64,000 nt of DNA from JBGPQJ01 sp963709295 (GCA_963709295.1 CAVPVW010000003.1:868001-932000); one strand, 5' to 3'; counted from the stretch's first letter, positions 25,803 to 35,297 are shown. The notes: generated by a model not told the origin, from the sequence alone. Made by a program: numbers and translations.

Positions 25803-25837
25803 ACGGGACGCATTTCATTGCGTCCCGTTTATTTTAT
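25803..25837 (+). terminator. Terminator after rplY
   Basis: A perfect 10-bp stem, ACGGGACGCA (25803-25812) and TGCGTCCCGT (25819-25828), with a six-base loop, is followed by a T-rich run. Confidence 0.9.
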
Positions 25838-25888
25838 TATCATTACTATAACAGAATAGTGGCTACGCGCAAATACTAGCTTGTTTTG

Positions 25889-26485
25889 TTATGACTCTGC
25901 CATCCCCAAAGCAACAAGGAAATTTACTGTGATCCGCGCTGTGACACCCCACAATAATTCGCCATCGTAAGGCAGATAAGTGATAAAACCTCTCCCCGTT
26001 TCCCTGCGAATCATCTCCTGACGATGCAGCGGGTCGGAAAGCCAATCCAGTGGTATGGTGAAAACCCGCTCCACCTCCGGCGTGTAAATCGTAAATGTAT
26101 AAGGCCATGGGATAATTCCAACAATGGGTGTCACCAGGTAGTTCGATACAGTCAGATATTCCCCCAACGCACCCAGGAGCTGGACATCCTCCGGCCGTAC
26201 GCCAATCTCCTCGAATGTCTCCCTTAAAGCCGTCGCCTCAGAGGACACATCATCCGGGTCCGTCCTTCCCCCGGGAAATGATACCTGCCCCTTATGGTGA
26301 TCCACAAAATCGGTGCGGCGTGTGAACAACAAATGCCATTCGTCCACCACCAGCGCCAATGGGATTAGAACAGCTGCCCGACGAACGGGTCCTTTGAATT
26401 CTTCAAACGGCGTCTCCATAAACGAAGGATGAACCGAATTTTTTATCCGGTCCTTAATAAATTCTTTAGAGATTTTTGGAATCAT
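25889..26485 (-). CDS. Nudix hydrolase, CoA pyrophosphatase type
   Basis: The 198-residue protein carries the Nudix box as GGRTDPDD…TALRETFEEIGV (about residues 72-96), preceded by QVSFPGG. The arrangement with DD-x-S-x-x-x-TALRE matches the NudL/NUDT7 group that cleaves CoA and other nucleoside diphosphate derivatives (family knowledge). The exact substrate is not settled by sequence. It lies downstream of trmI on the same strand, with a 54-base gap. Confidence 0.88.
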   Translation of the reverse strand: MIPKISKEFIKDRIKNSVHPSFMETPFEEFKGPVRRAAVLIPLALVVDEWHLLFTRRTDFVDHHKGQVSFPGGRTDPDDVSSEATALRETFEEIGVRPEDVQLLGALGEYLTVSNYLVTPIVGIIPWPYTFTIYTPEVERVFTIPLDWLSDPLHRQEMIRRETGRGFITYLPYDGELLWGVTARITVNFLVALGMAES

Positions 26486-26539
26486 AAAGTGACTTGGTTA
26501 TGCCTGCATAAAGGAAATGGCGATCCGGCTCAAGGTTTG

Positions 26540-27430
26540 TTATTCCTCATCAGGTGTGTCGACCGACTCAGGTATGTCACTCTCGGTGTCTTCATCACGA
26601 ATTCCGGACTCAGCCAACAGGGCTTTGGCGCGCGGATCGTCTGCCGGTTCAATGCGCCGGCCAAAAATCAGGAAACCGGTATGGGCCACCATCCGGTCTG
26701 TCGGGCGCAAACGAAGGGGCTCTGGTTTGTAATATCGAAGCAGGATCTCGCACACCTCAACAAAGGCAAATCTTTGTCGACGAAGCGAGTGTAAAAGTTG
26801 CGACACTTGATTGACCGTCGGAACCAAACCACAGAAGAATCCGCCGGGTTTCAGAGCGGCACGCACCTGCTCCATGTAATCATGAGGGTTAGGCACATCC
26901 AGGAAAAATGAATCGACCTCGGTTTCTTCGAATCCCTCGGCGATATCGCCTATCTTAAATTCGACACGGCTTTCCAGACCGAGGCGCGTGAGGTTTTTTC
27001 GGGCCAATTGCTGCATTTCCGGCCGCCGTTCATAGGAGATGACCTTGCCAGCAGAACCCACCGCATAGGCCAAGGCGATGGTCATAGACCCTGATCCAGT
27101 CCCGGCTTCCATGACCCGCTGGCCCTCCCCTACGCCCATCGTCACCAGGATGTACCCGATCTCCTTGGGATACATGATCTGGGTGTTTCGAGGCAGGTCG
27201 ATAAGGATGTCACCGAGCGCAGGCTGGAGAATGAAGAACGGTGCTCCCATGTGACTGAAAACCTGGCTTCCCCACGGCAGGCCGATCAGGTCGTCATGCT
27301 GAAGAATTCCACGGTGCGTGTGGAATGAACCACCCACGGAGAGCGGAAAAATAAAATGTTTATGTCGTAAGCCGACCAGTTGAACGATATCGCCGACTTG
27401 TGTGCGAGTCGATTTTAGATTCCAAGGCAT
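26540..27430 (-). CDS. trmI: tRNA (adenine-N1)-methyltransferase TrmI
   Basis: TrmI methylates A58 in the T-loop of tRNA. An N-terminal beta domain is followed by QIMYPKEIGYILVTMGVGEG and the SAM-binding motif MEAGTGSGSMTIAL (about residue 112), then SYERRPEMQQLARKNL and LDVPNPHDYM. The 296-residue length includes an acidic C-terminal tail (EDTESDIPES). It is a homotetramer in homologues. It lies alone between the S9 peptidase and the Nudix gene. Confidence 0.92.
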   Translation of the reverse strand: MPWNLKSTRTQVGDIVQLVGLRHKHFIFPLSVGGSFHTHRGILQHDDLIGLPWGSQVFSHMGAPFFILQPALGDILIDLPRNTQIMYPKEIGYILVTMGVGEGQRVMEAGTGSGSMTIALAYAVGSAGKVISYERRPEMQQLARKNLTRLGLESRVEFKIGDIAEGFEETEVDSFFLDVPNPHDYMEQVRAALKPGGFFCGLVPTVNQVSQLLHSLRRQRFAFVEVCEILLRYYKPEPLRLRPTDRMVAHTGFLIFGRRIEPADDPRAKALLAESGIRDEDTESDIPESVDTPDEE

Positions 27431-27474
27431 GATTTATATTAGCAAATGGCGTTATGCCATCCGCCTTTCTACCC

Positions 27475-29385
27475 TTATGGTTTCAAATATTTGGCAAAGA
27501 AATCCGTGATGGCGTTATAACAGGTAACGCGGTTATTGTATTTCAAGACATCATGACCTTCATCTTCGAAGATTAAAAGTTCAATCTTCTTGCCTTTCTT
27601 TCGAAGCTCCGTTGCCAGATCTTCAGATTCCTTGGCAACCACTCTCGGATCATTTCGTCCTTGAATTACAAGCATCGGGCACGTCATCTGATGCAAATGT
27701 GTCTTCGGAGACCGATCAATAAGAAATGCCTTTTCTTCAGGGACATCCACATCGCCCAGAGCCATCTTGAAGTAGGGTTTCCACGTTTCGGGGATCCGCT
27801 CCGAGAAAGTAAGCAAATCATACGGACCGAACATGTCGCAGGCTGCTTTCCATAATTCAGGATGCTGACCCGCTAAAGTCAGGGTCATGTATCCTCCGTA
27901 GGACCGGCCGACAACAGCCGCACGCGAGGTGTCGATCCTCTTGTCCTTGTTCAGCACTTTGGTCATGGCATGGACATGGTCCAGGCGGTCTTTTCCGCCC
28001 CAGTCTTTGTCAACGTGCTTCGTGTAACTCAAACCGTACCCGGTCGAACCCCGGACATTAGGAACAAAGACTGCAAACCCGCGCAGCGTGAGGAATTGAA
28101 TCAGCGGCATGGAGAACCAGGCGAAGTCCGGACGTTCCTGGCTTTGTGGACCCCCATGGATATAGTACACCAGGGGACGTTTCCCCTTAAACCCCAACTG
28201 GGTAGCCGGAAAATATAATCTTGCTGAAACTCGGACTCCATCAAATGAGGTGAACGAAGCGTCCTCACCGCTCGAAAGCAATTCATCCTGAATTCCCAGC
28301 ACCTTCTCTGCGGTATGCATGACGATTTCGTTCCGCTTTTTTCCCTCAATCGTGTAGATTTGAGTTGGGCTGACCGCACTGGAGAAGGAAATCGTGAAAA
28401 TGTCCTCTTCTTTGTCGTAATGAGAATGTTCCAGTACCCCATCGGATAAAGGACCTTCGCCAACGATCACGTGCTTAAACTTCATCACCAGTTTTTTCTC
28501 GTTGAATGCACCTTCGTACAGCCAGGAGCTGCCATCAATATTATAGGCAACAGTAAATTTGTCACTCTTCAAATGCGTGATGCTTTCCATCTCTCCCATG
28601 CCCGAATGAACCAACCCTTTGACCTTCACCGGGTACATCCGGCCTGGTTCATCCAGAGGGATATAACCCAGCGAATAAGCATCATCAAACACCGAGGTCG
28701 TTGTCAGAACGCCTTTGTCGCTGCGGGTCATCGCCTGTGAGCCCAAACCATTCAACGGGACCTGTTCGCCTTTCTTTCGCTTGGACAGCGGTTTTCCGAA
28801 GAGCAGGCGTTTTCTCCCCCTTTCATGAAGGAACAGGACATTGTCACCCACCGTGTAGCCTTCGCCGAGTAATGTTTTCGTATGGTCCGTGTTGTGCCCT
28901 GATGGGACAGCCCCCCATGGGGATTCGTCAAGTTTGACTAGTTTATTGGTTTCAAGTAATCCGCGATAACCTTCATGCATCGCTTTGTCACGCCGTTCAG
29001 CAGTAAAGTAGACAATATTCTTATCAGGGTCGCAATCTCCCATATGAACCCTGTAATTCGCAAAGAAATTATCGAAGATAGGCTCAGTGAAACCGCCTTC
29101 CATGGGGATGGACATCGGCTGGTAATTTTCATCTCCATCCTTATCGACCATGACCAGGATTTTTCCAAGTTTGGGGAAGACGTAGAAGGAGTAACCATCG
29201 ATCAGATGCGGGTTTTGAAGGGCGATGTGGGGTGGGAGCAAGGGTTCGGGAACGCTTCCACCATAATACATGGCATAAAGGCTCAAATGCCCCGTCAAAT
29301 TGCTCAAAAAGTAGATCCGGCCATCGACATGCTGCGGGACGACGAATAATCGGGCGGTGAGCAGGGATTCAATTCGAGGAGTCAT
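27475..29385 (-). CDS. S9-family serine peptidase (acylaminoacyl-peptidase type)
   Basis: This is a two-domain prolyl-oligopeptidase-family enzyme: an N-terminal beta-propeller (about 1-380) with repeated strands, and a C-terminal alpha/beta hydrolase. The catalytic Ser495 is in VVGRSYGGYM, Asp579 in VIQGRNDPRV and His611 in EDEGHDVLKY. Features such as YYIHGGPQSQERP (oxyanion region) support this. The length is 636 residues with no signal peptide, so it is cytoplasmic and probably cleaves oligopeptides. AAAGGAA lies before the ATG. Confidence 0.92.
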   Translation of the reverse strand: MTPRIESLLTARLFVVPQHVDGRIYFLSNLTGHLSLYAMYYGGSVPEPLLPPHIALQNPHLIDGYSFYVFPKLGKILVMVDKDGDENYQPMSIPMEGGFTEPIFDNFFANYRVHMGDCDPDKNIVYFTAERRDKAMHEGYRGLLETNKLVKLDESPWGAVPSGHNTDHTKTLLGEGYTVGDNVLFLHERGRKRLLFGKPLSKRKKGEQVPLNGLGSQAMTRSDKGVLTTTSVFDDAYSLGYIPLDEPGRMYPVKVKGLVHSGMGEMESITHLKSDKFTVAYNIDGSSWLYEGAFNEKKLVMKFKHVIVGEGPLSDGVLEHSHYDKEEDIFTISFSSAVSPTQIYTIEGKKRNEIVMHTAEKVLGIQDELLSSGEDASFTSFDGVRVSARLYFPATQLGFKGKRPLVYYIHGGPQSQERPDFAWFSMPLIQFLTLRGFAVFVPNVRGSTGYGLSYTKHVDKDWGGKDRLDHVHAMTKVLNKDKRIDTSRAAVVGRSYGGYMTLTLAGQHPELWKAACDMFGPYDLLTFSERIPETWKPYFKMALGDVDVPEEKAFLIDRSPKTHLHQMTCPMLVIQGRNDPRVVAKESEDLATELRKKGKKIELLIFEDEGHDVLKYNNRVTCYNAITDFFAKYLKP

Positions 29386-29443
29386 AGGGGGTTCCTTTCA
29401 ATTCCAAGGCTAAATCAGAAGCTAATCTTACCATAATGCAACC

Positions 29444-29472
29444 TTGACATGGTTTGTCCGCTTTGATAAACT
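29444..29472 (+). promoter_or_regulatory. Promoter for cspA-like gene
   Basis: TTGACA at 29444-29449, 17 bases, and TAAACT at 29467-29472. The implied transcript start near 29480 gives a 5' UTR of about 140 bases, typical of cold-shock genes. Confidence 0.6.
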
Positions 29473-29512
29473 TTATTTGGAAGGTGTCAGAGTTCTTGTT
29501 GGTCTTCGATAG

Positions 29513-29541
29513 CAGCCTGAACAGCACCATGGTTCAGGCTG
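29513..29541 (+). promoter_or_regulatory. Perfect hairpin in the cold-shock gene 5' UTR
   Basis: CAGCCTGAAC (29513-29522) and GTTCAGGCTG (29532-29541) form a perfect 10-bp stem with a nine-base loop. No T-tract follows, so it is more likely a structured leader than a terminator. Confidence 0.6.
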
Positions 29542-29619
29542 TTAGTTAAATCTCACGACCGTACCAGAAGATCTGCACCACAAATCAACCTGTTTCATTA
29601 TTCAAAAGGAGTAACAGAA

Positions 29620-29829
29620 ATGAGCGAACGTGTTGTCGGCACGGTAAAGTGGTTCAACAGCAGCAAGGGTTTCGGATTCATCCAGCGCGAAGGCGGTCCG
29701 GATGTTTTCGTCCACTTTTCCGCCATCAAATCTGATGGCTACAAGTCGCTGACCGAGGGCCAGCAAGTGGAATTCACCATCGAACAGGGTCCCAAGGGGC
29801 TGCAAGCTGCAGATGTCAAACCTGTATAA
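29620..29829 (+). CDS. cspA: Cold-shock domain protein
   Basis: This is a 69-residue single cold-shock domain that binds single-stranded nucleic acid. RNP-1 (KGFGFIQRE) and RNP-2 (VFVHFSAI) are present. It has its own promoter, a long structured leader and a strong terminator, so it is monocistronic. AAAGGAG lies upstream of the ATG. RNA chaperone or antitermination roles are known for the family. Confidence 0.96.
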   Translation: MSERVVGTVKWFNSSKGFGFIQREGGPDVFVHFSAIKSDGYKSLTEGQQVEFTIEQGPKGLQAADVKPV

Positions 29830-29847
29830 TCCCATGCCAACTAACGA

Positions 29848-29877
29848 AATCCCCCGCTTGCGCGGGGGATTTTTTAT
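29848..29877. terminator. Terminator after cspA
   Basis: The GC-rich stem ATCCCCCGC with GCGGGGGAT is followed by TTTTTT. It ends at the stop of the converging small membrane-protein gene. Confidence 0.92.
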
Positions 29878-30152
29878 TTCTTCTTTTTCCTGTCGACTTC
29901 CACGAGGCTCAACCAATACCCCACGCCCAGAAAGATAGCCGATCCAAGTGTAGCCATTCCCAGATTTAGTGAACCGACTTCCGCAAAAGTCCATCCCATG
30001 GCTGTACCCAGCAACTGTCCAGCCCAGAATCCCACCCAACTCAAAGCAAGATACAAGATCAACCGCTTGGTGTCGCCCCCGCGCCAGAAATGGAATAACG
30101 CACCATAAAGTGTGGACAGAAAAATACCAAATAACACTGCTGGAATTGTCAT
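29874..30152 (-). CDS. Small membrane protein of unknown function
   Basis: The 92-residue protein has three hydrophobic segments (TIPAVLFGIFLSTLYGALFH, LILYLALSWVGFWAGQLLGT and LGSAIFLGVGYWLSLVEV) and a very basic tail (DRKKKK). It lies nine bases after mnmA, so it is probably co-transcribed with the nifS-mnmA pair. I do not recognise a family. Confidence 0.7.
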   Translation of the reverse strand: MTIPAVLFGIFLSTLYGALFHFWRGGDTKRLILYLALSWVGFWAGQLLGTAMGWTFAEVGSLNLGMATLGSAIFLGVGYWLSLVEVDRKKKK

Positions 30153-30161
30153 GATCTCTCC

Positions 30162-31235
30162 TTACATCGTCTTCTGAATTACACCACCACCTGTAACAAC
30201 ATCGCCATTATAAAACACAGCTGCCTGACCAGGGGTAATGTCTCGTTGGATTTCATCAAAAACGATATGAGCATTCTGCCTATCTTCTTGAGGATGGACT
30301 ACCGCATCTGCCCCCCGGTCGGTATACCTGCACTTGACATATGCGCGAAAAGGGGATTTTACGGGATTCCCGCCTGGCCAGTTCAAGCCTCCCGCTATCA
30401 ATTCACGTGTTCCCAACTCTTGGTCCCGACCGACGATCAACGTATTGCTGGTTGTATCCTTGGAGATTACATAAAGTGGTTCCGGGGATGAAATGCCAAG
30501 ACCTTTCCGCTGACCGATGGTGTAATTCGACAAACCCGAATGCTGGCCAAGTATATTTCCTCTTTTATCCAGAATATTCCCGGCTGTAAAAATTTCCGGT
30601 GTGTGTCTTTTGAGAAATTCCCTGTAATCTTCCCCGGCAAGGAAACACAGGTCCTGGCTGTCATGACGGGTTGCCGCAGGCAGGTCGTGTTCAACTGCGA
30701 TTTTTCGAATCTCGGCTTTCTGATATTCACCCACAGGGAAAAGAGCTTTCATAAGCTTATCCTGTGTAAGAACGTGAAGCACATACGACTGATCTTTGGC
30801 AGGATCCACTGCCCGCAAGAGTTGAACCCTGCCATCCTCATCTACATTAGTTCGCGCATAATGCCCGGTCGCCATGTAGTCCGCTCCAAGAGCGAGAGCG
30901 TGATCCAACAGGAATTCCCAGCGAATTTGACGGTTGCACACCAGACAGGGATTCGGCGTCCTGCCCGCGGCGTATCCTTCTAGGAAGTAACTCACCACCG
31001 TGTTTCTAAAAATCTCTTTCGCATCGACAACATAGAAAGGAATATCCAGCCTGGCAGCGACCCGTCGCGCCACGGCCATCGCATCGGGCGTGCAGCAGCG
31101 ATTGGATTCCTCTTTTCCGGGTTCGCTCCACAAACGGAGCATCATCCCGGTGACCTCGTATCCCTGTTGCTTGAGCAATATGGCAGCAACGGAAGAATCC
31201 ACTCCCCCGGACATAGCCACGACCACTTTTTTCAC
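30162..31235 (-). CDS. mnmA: tRNA-specific 2-thiouridylase MnmA
   Basis: MnmA thiolates U34 of tRNA for Lys, Glu and Gln using persulfide sulfur and ATP. The PP-loop SGGVDSS is at residues 9-15, the catalytic cysteines are C100 (NPCLVCNRQIRW) and C197 (DSQDLCFLAG), and FTIGQRKG-like YTIGQRKGLG is present. The start is GTG at 31235. The length of 357 residues is normal. It lies 29 bases after the cysteine desulfurase gene, its likely sulfur donor. Confidence 0.95.
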   Translation of the reverse strand: MKKVVVAMSGGVDSSVAAILLKQQGYEVTGMMLRLWSEPGKEESNRCCTPDAMAVARRVAARLDIPFYVVDAKEIFRNTVVSYFLEGYAAGRTPNPCLVCNRQIRWEFLLDHALALGADYMATGHYARTNVDEDGRVQLLRAVDPAKDQSYVLHVLTQDKLMKALFPVGEYQKAEIRKIAVEHDLPAATRHDSQDLCFLAGEDYREFLKRHTPEIFTAGNILDKRGNILGQHSGLSNYTIGQRKGLGISSPEPLYVISKDTTSNTLIVGRDQELGTRELIAGGLNWPGGNPVKSPFRAYVKCRYTDRGADAVVHPQEDRQNAHIVFDEIQRDITPGQAAVFYNGDVVTGGGVIQKTM

Positions 31236-31264
31236 AGTATCACCAATGCCATATCTAAATCTGG

Positions 31265-32416
31265 CTATAACCTGATCGCTCTGGCTTTTTCAACCAGCGA
31301 TGGTAAAACTTTAATCAGAGCATCCACGTCGAATGGCACGGAGTTTGCACCTAAAGTAATTCGTAGGGATCCGAGACCCCACTCACGAGACAGCCCAATG
31401 GCGTTCATGACGTCACTCGGCTCAGGATTACCTGTTTTACAGGCTGAGCCGGATGAGCAGGCAAAGCCGGCTGCATCCAGAAGGGTCAGCAAGAGATTTC
31501 CATCCACGTCCTTGAATACGAAACTCGCATGCTGGGGAAGCCTGTTTACAGGATCGCCTGTCAATCGGGAATCGGGGATTTCCTCCAGAACGGATCCAAT
31601 GATTCGGTCGCGAAGAGGCCTGACGTGCTCGGAGCGTTGATCCCGTTCTTCGGCAGTCAAGCGCAGGGCTTCCGCAAATCCAACGATGTATGGCACATTC
31701 TGCGTCCCAGCCCGGAGGCCGAACTCCTGCCCACCCCCGGTTTGTGTAGGCATCATTTCGGTCCCTTTTCGAACGTAAAGGACGCCGACTCCCTTCGGGC
31801 CGTAGAATTTGTGGGAACCGAGCGAAAGCATATCCACGCCCAGGGATTGAACATCGACCGGAAGATAGGCCGCCGCCTGGACCGCATCCGTGTGGAATAA
31901 GATCCCCTTCCTGTGGCAAACCCCTGCAATCTCCTGGATCGGATTGACCGTGCCGATTTCGTTGTTGGCATACATGACAGATACCAACGCAGTCTCCCCG
32001 CAAATGGCATGCTCCACGGCATCCGGGGTCACCGTTCCAAATTGGTTCAGTTCCAGCCATTCAACTCTGAATCCGAATACGTCCTCCAGTTGCTGCGCGG
32101 TTTTGCTTACCGCCGGATGTTCCGCCTTGGAGGTGATCAACCATTCGGCATTTTTCTTTTTCAGCATGGCATGGGCAGACCCGCGCAAAGCCAGGTTATC
32201 CGATTCGGATCCACAGGATGTAAATATCACTTCATCCGGCCGGCAGTTCAAGACTTCGGCAACCGTTTCACGGGCAGTGTCGATGGCGGCTTCCGCTTTC
32301 TGTCCGTACCGGTGGACCGAAGAGGGATTGCCAAATGAATCCCCGAAATATGGGAGCATCGCTTCAAGAACGCGTTTATCCACAGGGGTCGTGGCGGCGT
32401 AATCCATGTAAATCAT
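31265..32416 (-). CDS. nifS: Cysteine desulfurase
   Basis: This PLP enzyme removes sulfur from cysteine for tRNA thiolation and Fe-S clusters. The lysine for PLP is K203 in LGSHKFYGPKG, His100 in SKAEHPAV, and the persulfide-forming Cys326 is in SSGSACKTG. The short loop around this Cys, with SGSAC, is of the NifS/IscS class. The length is 383 residues. Its position just before mnmA suggests it serves 2-thiouridine synthesis. Confidence 0.94.
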   Translation of the reverse strand: MIYMDYAATTPVDKRVLEAMLPYFGDSFGNPSSVHRYGQKAEAAIDTARETVAEVLNCRPDEVIFTSCGSESDNLALRGSAHAMLKKKNAEWLITSKAEHPAVSKTAQQLEDVFGFRVEWLELNQFGTVTPDAVEHAICGETALVSVMYANNEIGTVNPIQEIAGVCHRKGILFHTDAVQAAAYLPVDVQSLGVDMLSLGSHKFYGPKGVGVLYVRKGTEMMPTQTGGGQEFGLRAGTQNVPYIVGFAEALRLTAEERDQRSEHVRPLRDRIIGSVLEEIPDSRLTGDPVNRLPQHASFVFKDVDGNLLLTLLDAAGFACSSGSACKTGNPEPSDVMNAIGLSREWGLGSLRITLGANSVPFDVDALIKVLPSLVEKARAIRL

Positions 32417-32484
32417 GGGAGAAATTATACCTGTATAATCGAACCGAAAAGAGAAATGACCGTTCTGACGGATAATGATGCCTT

Positions 32485-33708
32485 ATGAAGAAACAACTCC
32501 TCAACACCAATTTACGCTGGTTCCTCGCTGGAATGATTCTGGCGAATATTGCCGGCCAGATGGTGTACAGCATGCTGTCGCTCTACCTGATCGACCTGGG
32601 AGCGAGCGTGGCGCAGGTTGGGCTGGTTTTCACACTGGCCTCACTTGTTCCGCTGGTGTTGCAAATATTTGGCGGCTGGCTCTCAGACACGATCGGTCGT
32701 TTGCGCATGATTGCAATCGGAAGTTCCATCGCAATCTTTGGTTACTTTATATTTTCCATAGCGCCTGGTTGGCAATGGGTCTTGCTTGGTTTGAGCGTGG
32801 AATACGTCTCGAACTCAGTCGTCGGACCAAGTTTCAGCGCTTACATTTCCGAGCAATCGGATGAGAATGCGCGCGGGAGAGTGTTTGGGCTGAGTTCAAG
32901 TATCTATATGATCGTCACCATCATCGGTCCTGCTTTGGGTGGATTTATCGCGTATCGGCTTGGCTTTCAGCCTATGATGCGGGTGGCTTTCGTCTTCTAC
33001 CTTGCTGCAACGATATTACAAATCTGGATGGCAAGGAGCGAACATTTTAAATCAAGAAGTTCCGCCACCAAACCCACCTGGATCTCATTCAAGACAGAGA
33101 TCGCTGCCATGTTTGCTCTGTTGGTGGCAGGCGGAATCCTCACCTGGATCTGGGTCACGGACGCGATTGGGGACACAACTTTTAATATGATCAGCCAGCT
33201 GTACCCAATCTATCTCTCCGATTTCGGTAATCTCAACGTTCAGCAAATTGGTTTTGTCAATGCAGCGTTTGGCGCAGCTCTTATTGTTGCGTCGTATCTA
33301 TCAGGTTTTTTGGTGGATAAACGAAGTGAACGGGTTGCTGCGGTCGTCGGATTTGCATTGGAGGCTGCAGGACTTTTCTTAATCTTGCAGGTGAGTGATT
33401 ATATTGGGTTCATCATAGCCATAGCAGTTCTGGGACTTGGCGCCGGCAGCCTGATGCCCGCTTACAATTCCCTGATCTCGAAGGTTGTCCCCGACAACAA
33501 GCGAGGCCTTGCCTTCGGTTTGTTTGGAACCACACTAGGGATTTTATCCCTGCCCGCCCCCTGGATTGGTGCTCAACTCTGGGAGCGGATTTCGCCAAAA
33601 GCGCCCTTCTGGTTCGTCGTGGCCGCTTGTTTGATTTCGATCCCAATCGCCTGGTTCAAATTCATTCCAGTTAAGTCAAATCAGGTGAAGGAAAGTTCCG
33701 ACATTTGA
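32485..33708 (+). CDS. Major facilitator superfamily transporter
   Basis: This 407-residue protein has about 12 membrane helices. The MFS signature between helices 2 and 3 appears as GGWLSDTIGRLRM, with the second-half copy as SGFLVDKRSERVA. The substrate cannot be predicted; it looks like a drug/sugar-type efflux member. It is divergent from nifS. There is no clear ribosome binding site before the ATG (…GATGCCTT ATG); a TATAAT at 32434-32439 is a possible -10 box. Confidence 0.88.
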   Translation: MKKQLLNTNLRWFLAGMILANIAGQMVYSMLSLYLIDLGASVAQVGLVFTLASLVPLVLQIFGGWLSDTIGRLRMIAIGSSIAIFGYFIFSIAPGWQWVLLGLSVEYVSNSVVGPSFSAYISEQSDENARGRVFGLSSSIYMIVTIIGPALGGFIAYRLGFQPMMRVAFVFYLAATILQIWMARSEHFKSRSSATKPTWISFKTEIAAMFALLVAGGILTWIWVTDAIGDTTFNMISQLYPIYLSDFGNLNVQQIGFVNAAFGAALIVASYLSGFLVDKRSERVAAVVGFALEAAGLFLILQVSDYIGFIIAIAVLGLGAGSLMPAYNSLISKVVPDNKRGLAFGLFGTTLGILSLPAPWIGAQLWERISPKAPFWFVVAACLISIPIAWFKFIPVKSNQVKESSDI

Positions 33709-33768
33709 TGATGCATCAAGCCGGATTTTGCGGCCAAATCAGGAGTAAGTACAAAGAATTGATTACCC

Positions 33769-34719
33769 TTAAGCTTGGATTGGCGCGAGGCGGGCCACCA
33801 CCGCGAAATGATCGGAATGAGACCCTCCCGGCGCTTCGAGGTGATCAACAGACATCACTTTCCAGGAAGGTTTTCCCGGCTGCACGAAAATATAATCGAT
33901 CCGATGGCTCAAAAACTTCCCTCCCCACGGCCATTTCACTGTGTGCGTATGGGAACGACCATCGGATTGGGTTTCTCGAAAAGTATCCTGCCAATAAGCT
34001 CTCACCTTCTGCATCTGGCGGCTTCTCTCGGGCACATTGAAATCTCCGCCAATGATGATCGACCTGCCATCCGCGAGACGGCTGATCCAATGCTGCAACT
34101 CAAGGAGCTGTTGAGCGTTCTGCTTTCGCAGTAAACCCAAGTGAACAGAGAACGCCAGGATTTCCCCACAGGGCGTATCCACTTCCACGCCCAATGCCAG
34201 GCGCCGGACGAATGGATTGGTCAATCGACTGACCTGACGGACAAAAGGAAATCGCTTCATCTTGAATCGGCTGAACACTCCAAGGCCTTCTTCAAATCCG
34301 ATGTGGGTTGATCCATTGGCCCGGGAATAAACATAGGACATGTTCAGGCGGTCGGCCAGCCATTCATCCACCTTCAGCTTGGGTGTTCGCGCGATTTCCT
34401 GGAGCAGGAGGATGTCTACATTCTCCTGCTCCACCAGCCTGATAAAAAATTCCAATCGATTCTCGATATTCCTGAATCTCGGCCAGTCATGCCAAAGGTT
34501 GGCACTTAGGACCACCAATTTTCGGCAATCTTTGTCCCTGCCGTGATTGGGAATGGTGCTCATGAACGTGCGGCCAACGGGCTCAGCAACAGAGATGATT
34601 TTATCCGTCAGTCGCGTAAGCCTTTTTATTCCAATTTTTTTAGTAAGGGCTTCCAGACGGAGAATTAACGACGAAAACGGATTGACCTCGCCGGGTCTTC
34701 GAGGTTCATAATCGTTCAT
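33769..34719 (-). CDS. Endonuclease/exonuclease/phosphatase-family protein
   Basis: The protein has the EEP fold signatures: VLSANLWHDW, LLLQEIARTP (metal-binding Glu), IIIGGDFNVPERS (Asp-x-Asn), RIDYIFVQP and SDHFAVVARL (Asp-His). The length is 316 residues. The ATG at 34719 has AGGA six bases upstream; the frame stays open to 34779 inside the preceding gene. Members cut phosphodiesters in nucleic acids, phospholipids or inositides, and the substrate here is not clear. The CDP-alcohol phosphotransferase just upstream may hint at lipids. Confidence 0.86.
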   Translation of the reverse strand: MNDYEPRRPGEVNPFSSLILRLEALTKKIGIKRLTRLTDKIISVAEPVGRTFMSTIPNHGRDKDCRKLVVLSANLWHDWPRFRNIENRLEFFIRLVEQENVDILLLQEIARTPKLKVDEWLADRLNMSYVYSRANGSTHIGFEEGLGVFSRFKMKRFPFVRQVSRLTNPFVRRLALGVEVDTPCGEILAFSVHLGLLRKQNAQQLLELQHWISRLADGRSIIIGGDFNVPERSRQMQKVRAYWQDTFRETQSDGRSHTHTVKWPWGGKFLSHRIDYIFVQPGKPSWKVMSVDHLEAPGGSHSDHFAVVARLAPIQA

Positions 34720-34763
34720 TTCGTTTCCTGGCGTCCATCTATTTGATTGGGTATTCCTGGTTT

Positions 34764-35297
34764 TTAATGGCGCCGCCAAACCGATTTCATCCCTTGGATG
34801 AATTCAGGGACGACCCGGGTGGAGAATCTGCGCCAGTTGAGAATCACAACTAAAAAGAGCCACGCTACCAGCCAGCGACCAGTTTGCGGTACTATGGTAA
34901 CGGCCACCCAAATAAAGTAGCCGTAAATAAAGGCTTGAACGAGCATCAGAAGGTTATGGTCAGGACCAAATCTCCAGATCAGAATGCCCCACATAACCAG
35001 GTAGAGACAGGCAATTTGCCACGAAAAAAACCCTGCTCCGACCAGATAAGCCCCCAAACATAGCGATACGAACACGTCGATATAAAGGTCATTGTCACCC
35101 AGCCAGTTACGCCTCGGAGGCTTGTTCAATCGAGCAATACCCCCATCCAGCATATCCCCTGTCCAGCATAGGACCATGACCAGGATTGCCTCAGGTAGGG
35201 ACTCGCGCCCATAAGAGAATCCCAACCAGGCGAGAAACACCCCCATTAAGCCTCGCACCAGGGTGATCAAGTCAGCTATAAGCTTTGGGCTTATCAT
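34764..35297 (-). CDS. CDP-alcohol phosphatidyltransferase family protein
   Basis: The 177-residue membrane protein carries the family core D-M-L-D-G-G-I-A-R near residues 45-53, followed after a short loop by G-D-N-D-L-Y-I-D, a slight variant of the usual spacing. Several membrane helices surround it. The ATG at 35297 has GGGAGG five or so bases upstream; a longer frame reaches 35444 but adds basic, unrelated residues. It should transfer a phosphoalcohol from a CDP-alcohol. The specific product is unknown. Confidence 0.8.
   Translation of the reverse strand: MISPKLIADLITLVRGLMGVFLAWLGFSYGRESLPEAILVMVLCWTGDMLDGGIARLNKPPRRNWLGDNDLYIDVFVSLCLGAYLVGAGFFSWQIACLYLVMWGILIWRFGPDHNLLMLVQAFIYGYFIWVAVTIVPQTGRWLVAWLFLVVILNWRRFSTRVVPEFIQGMKSVWRRH

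Noticed and set aside
31437..32060. 207-residue frame overlapping the cysteine desulfurase
   Set aside because: It is an alternative frame of the same strand within an intact, conserved enzyme.
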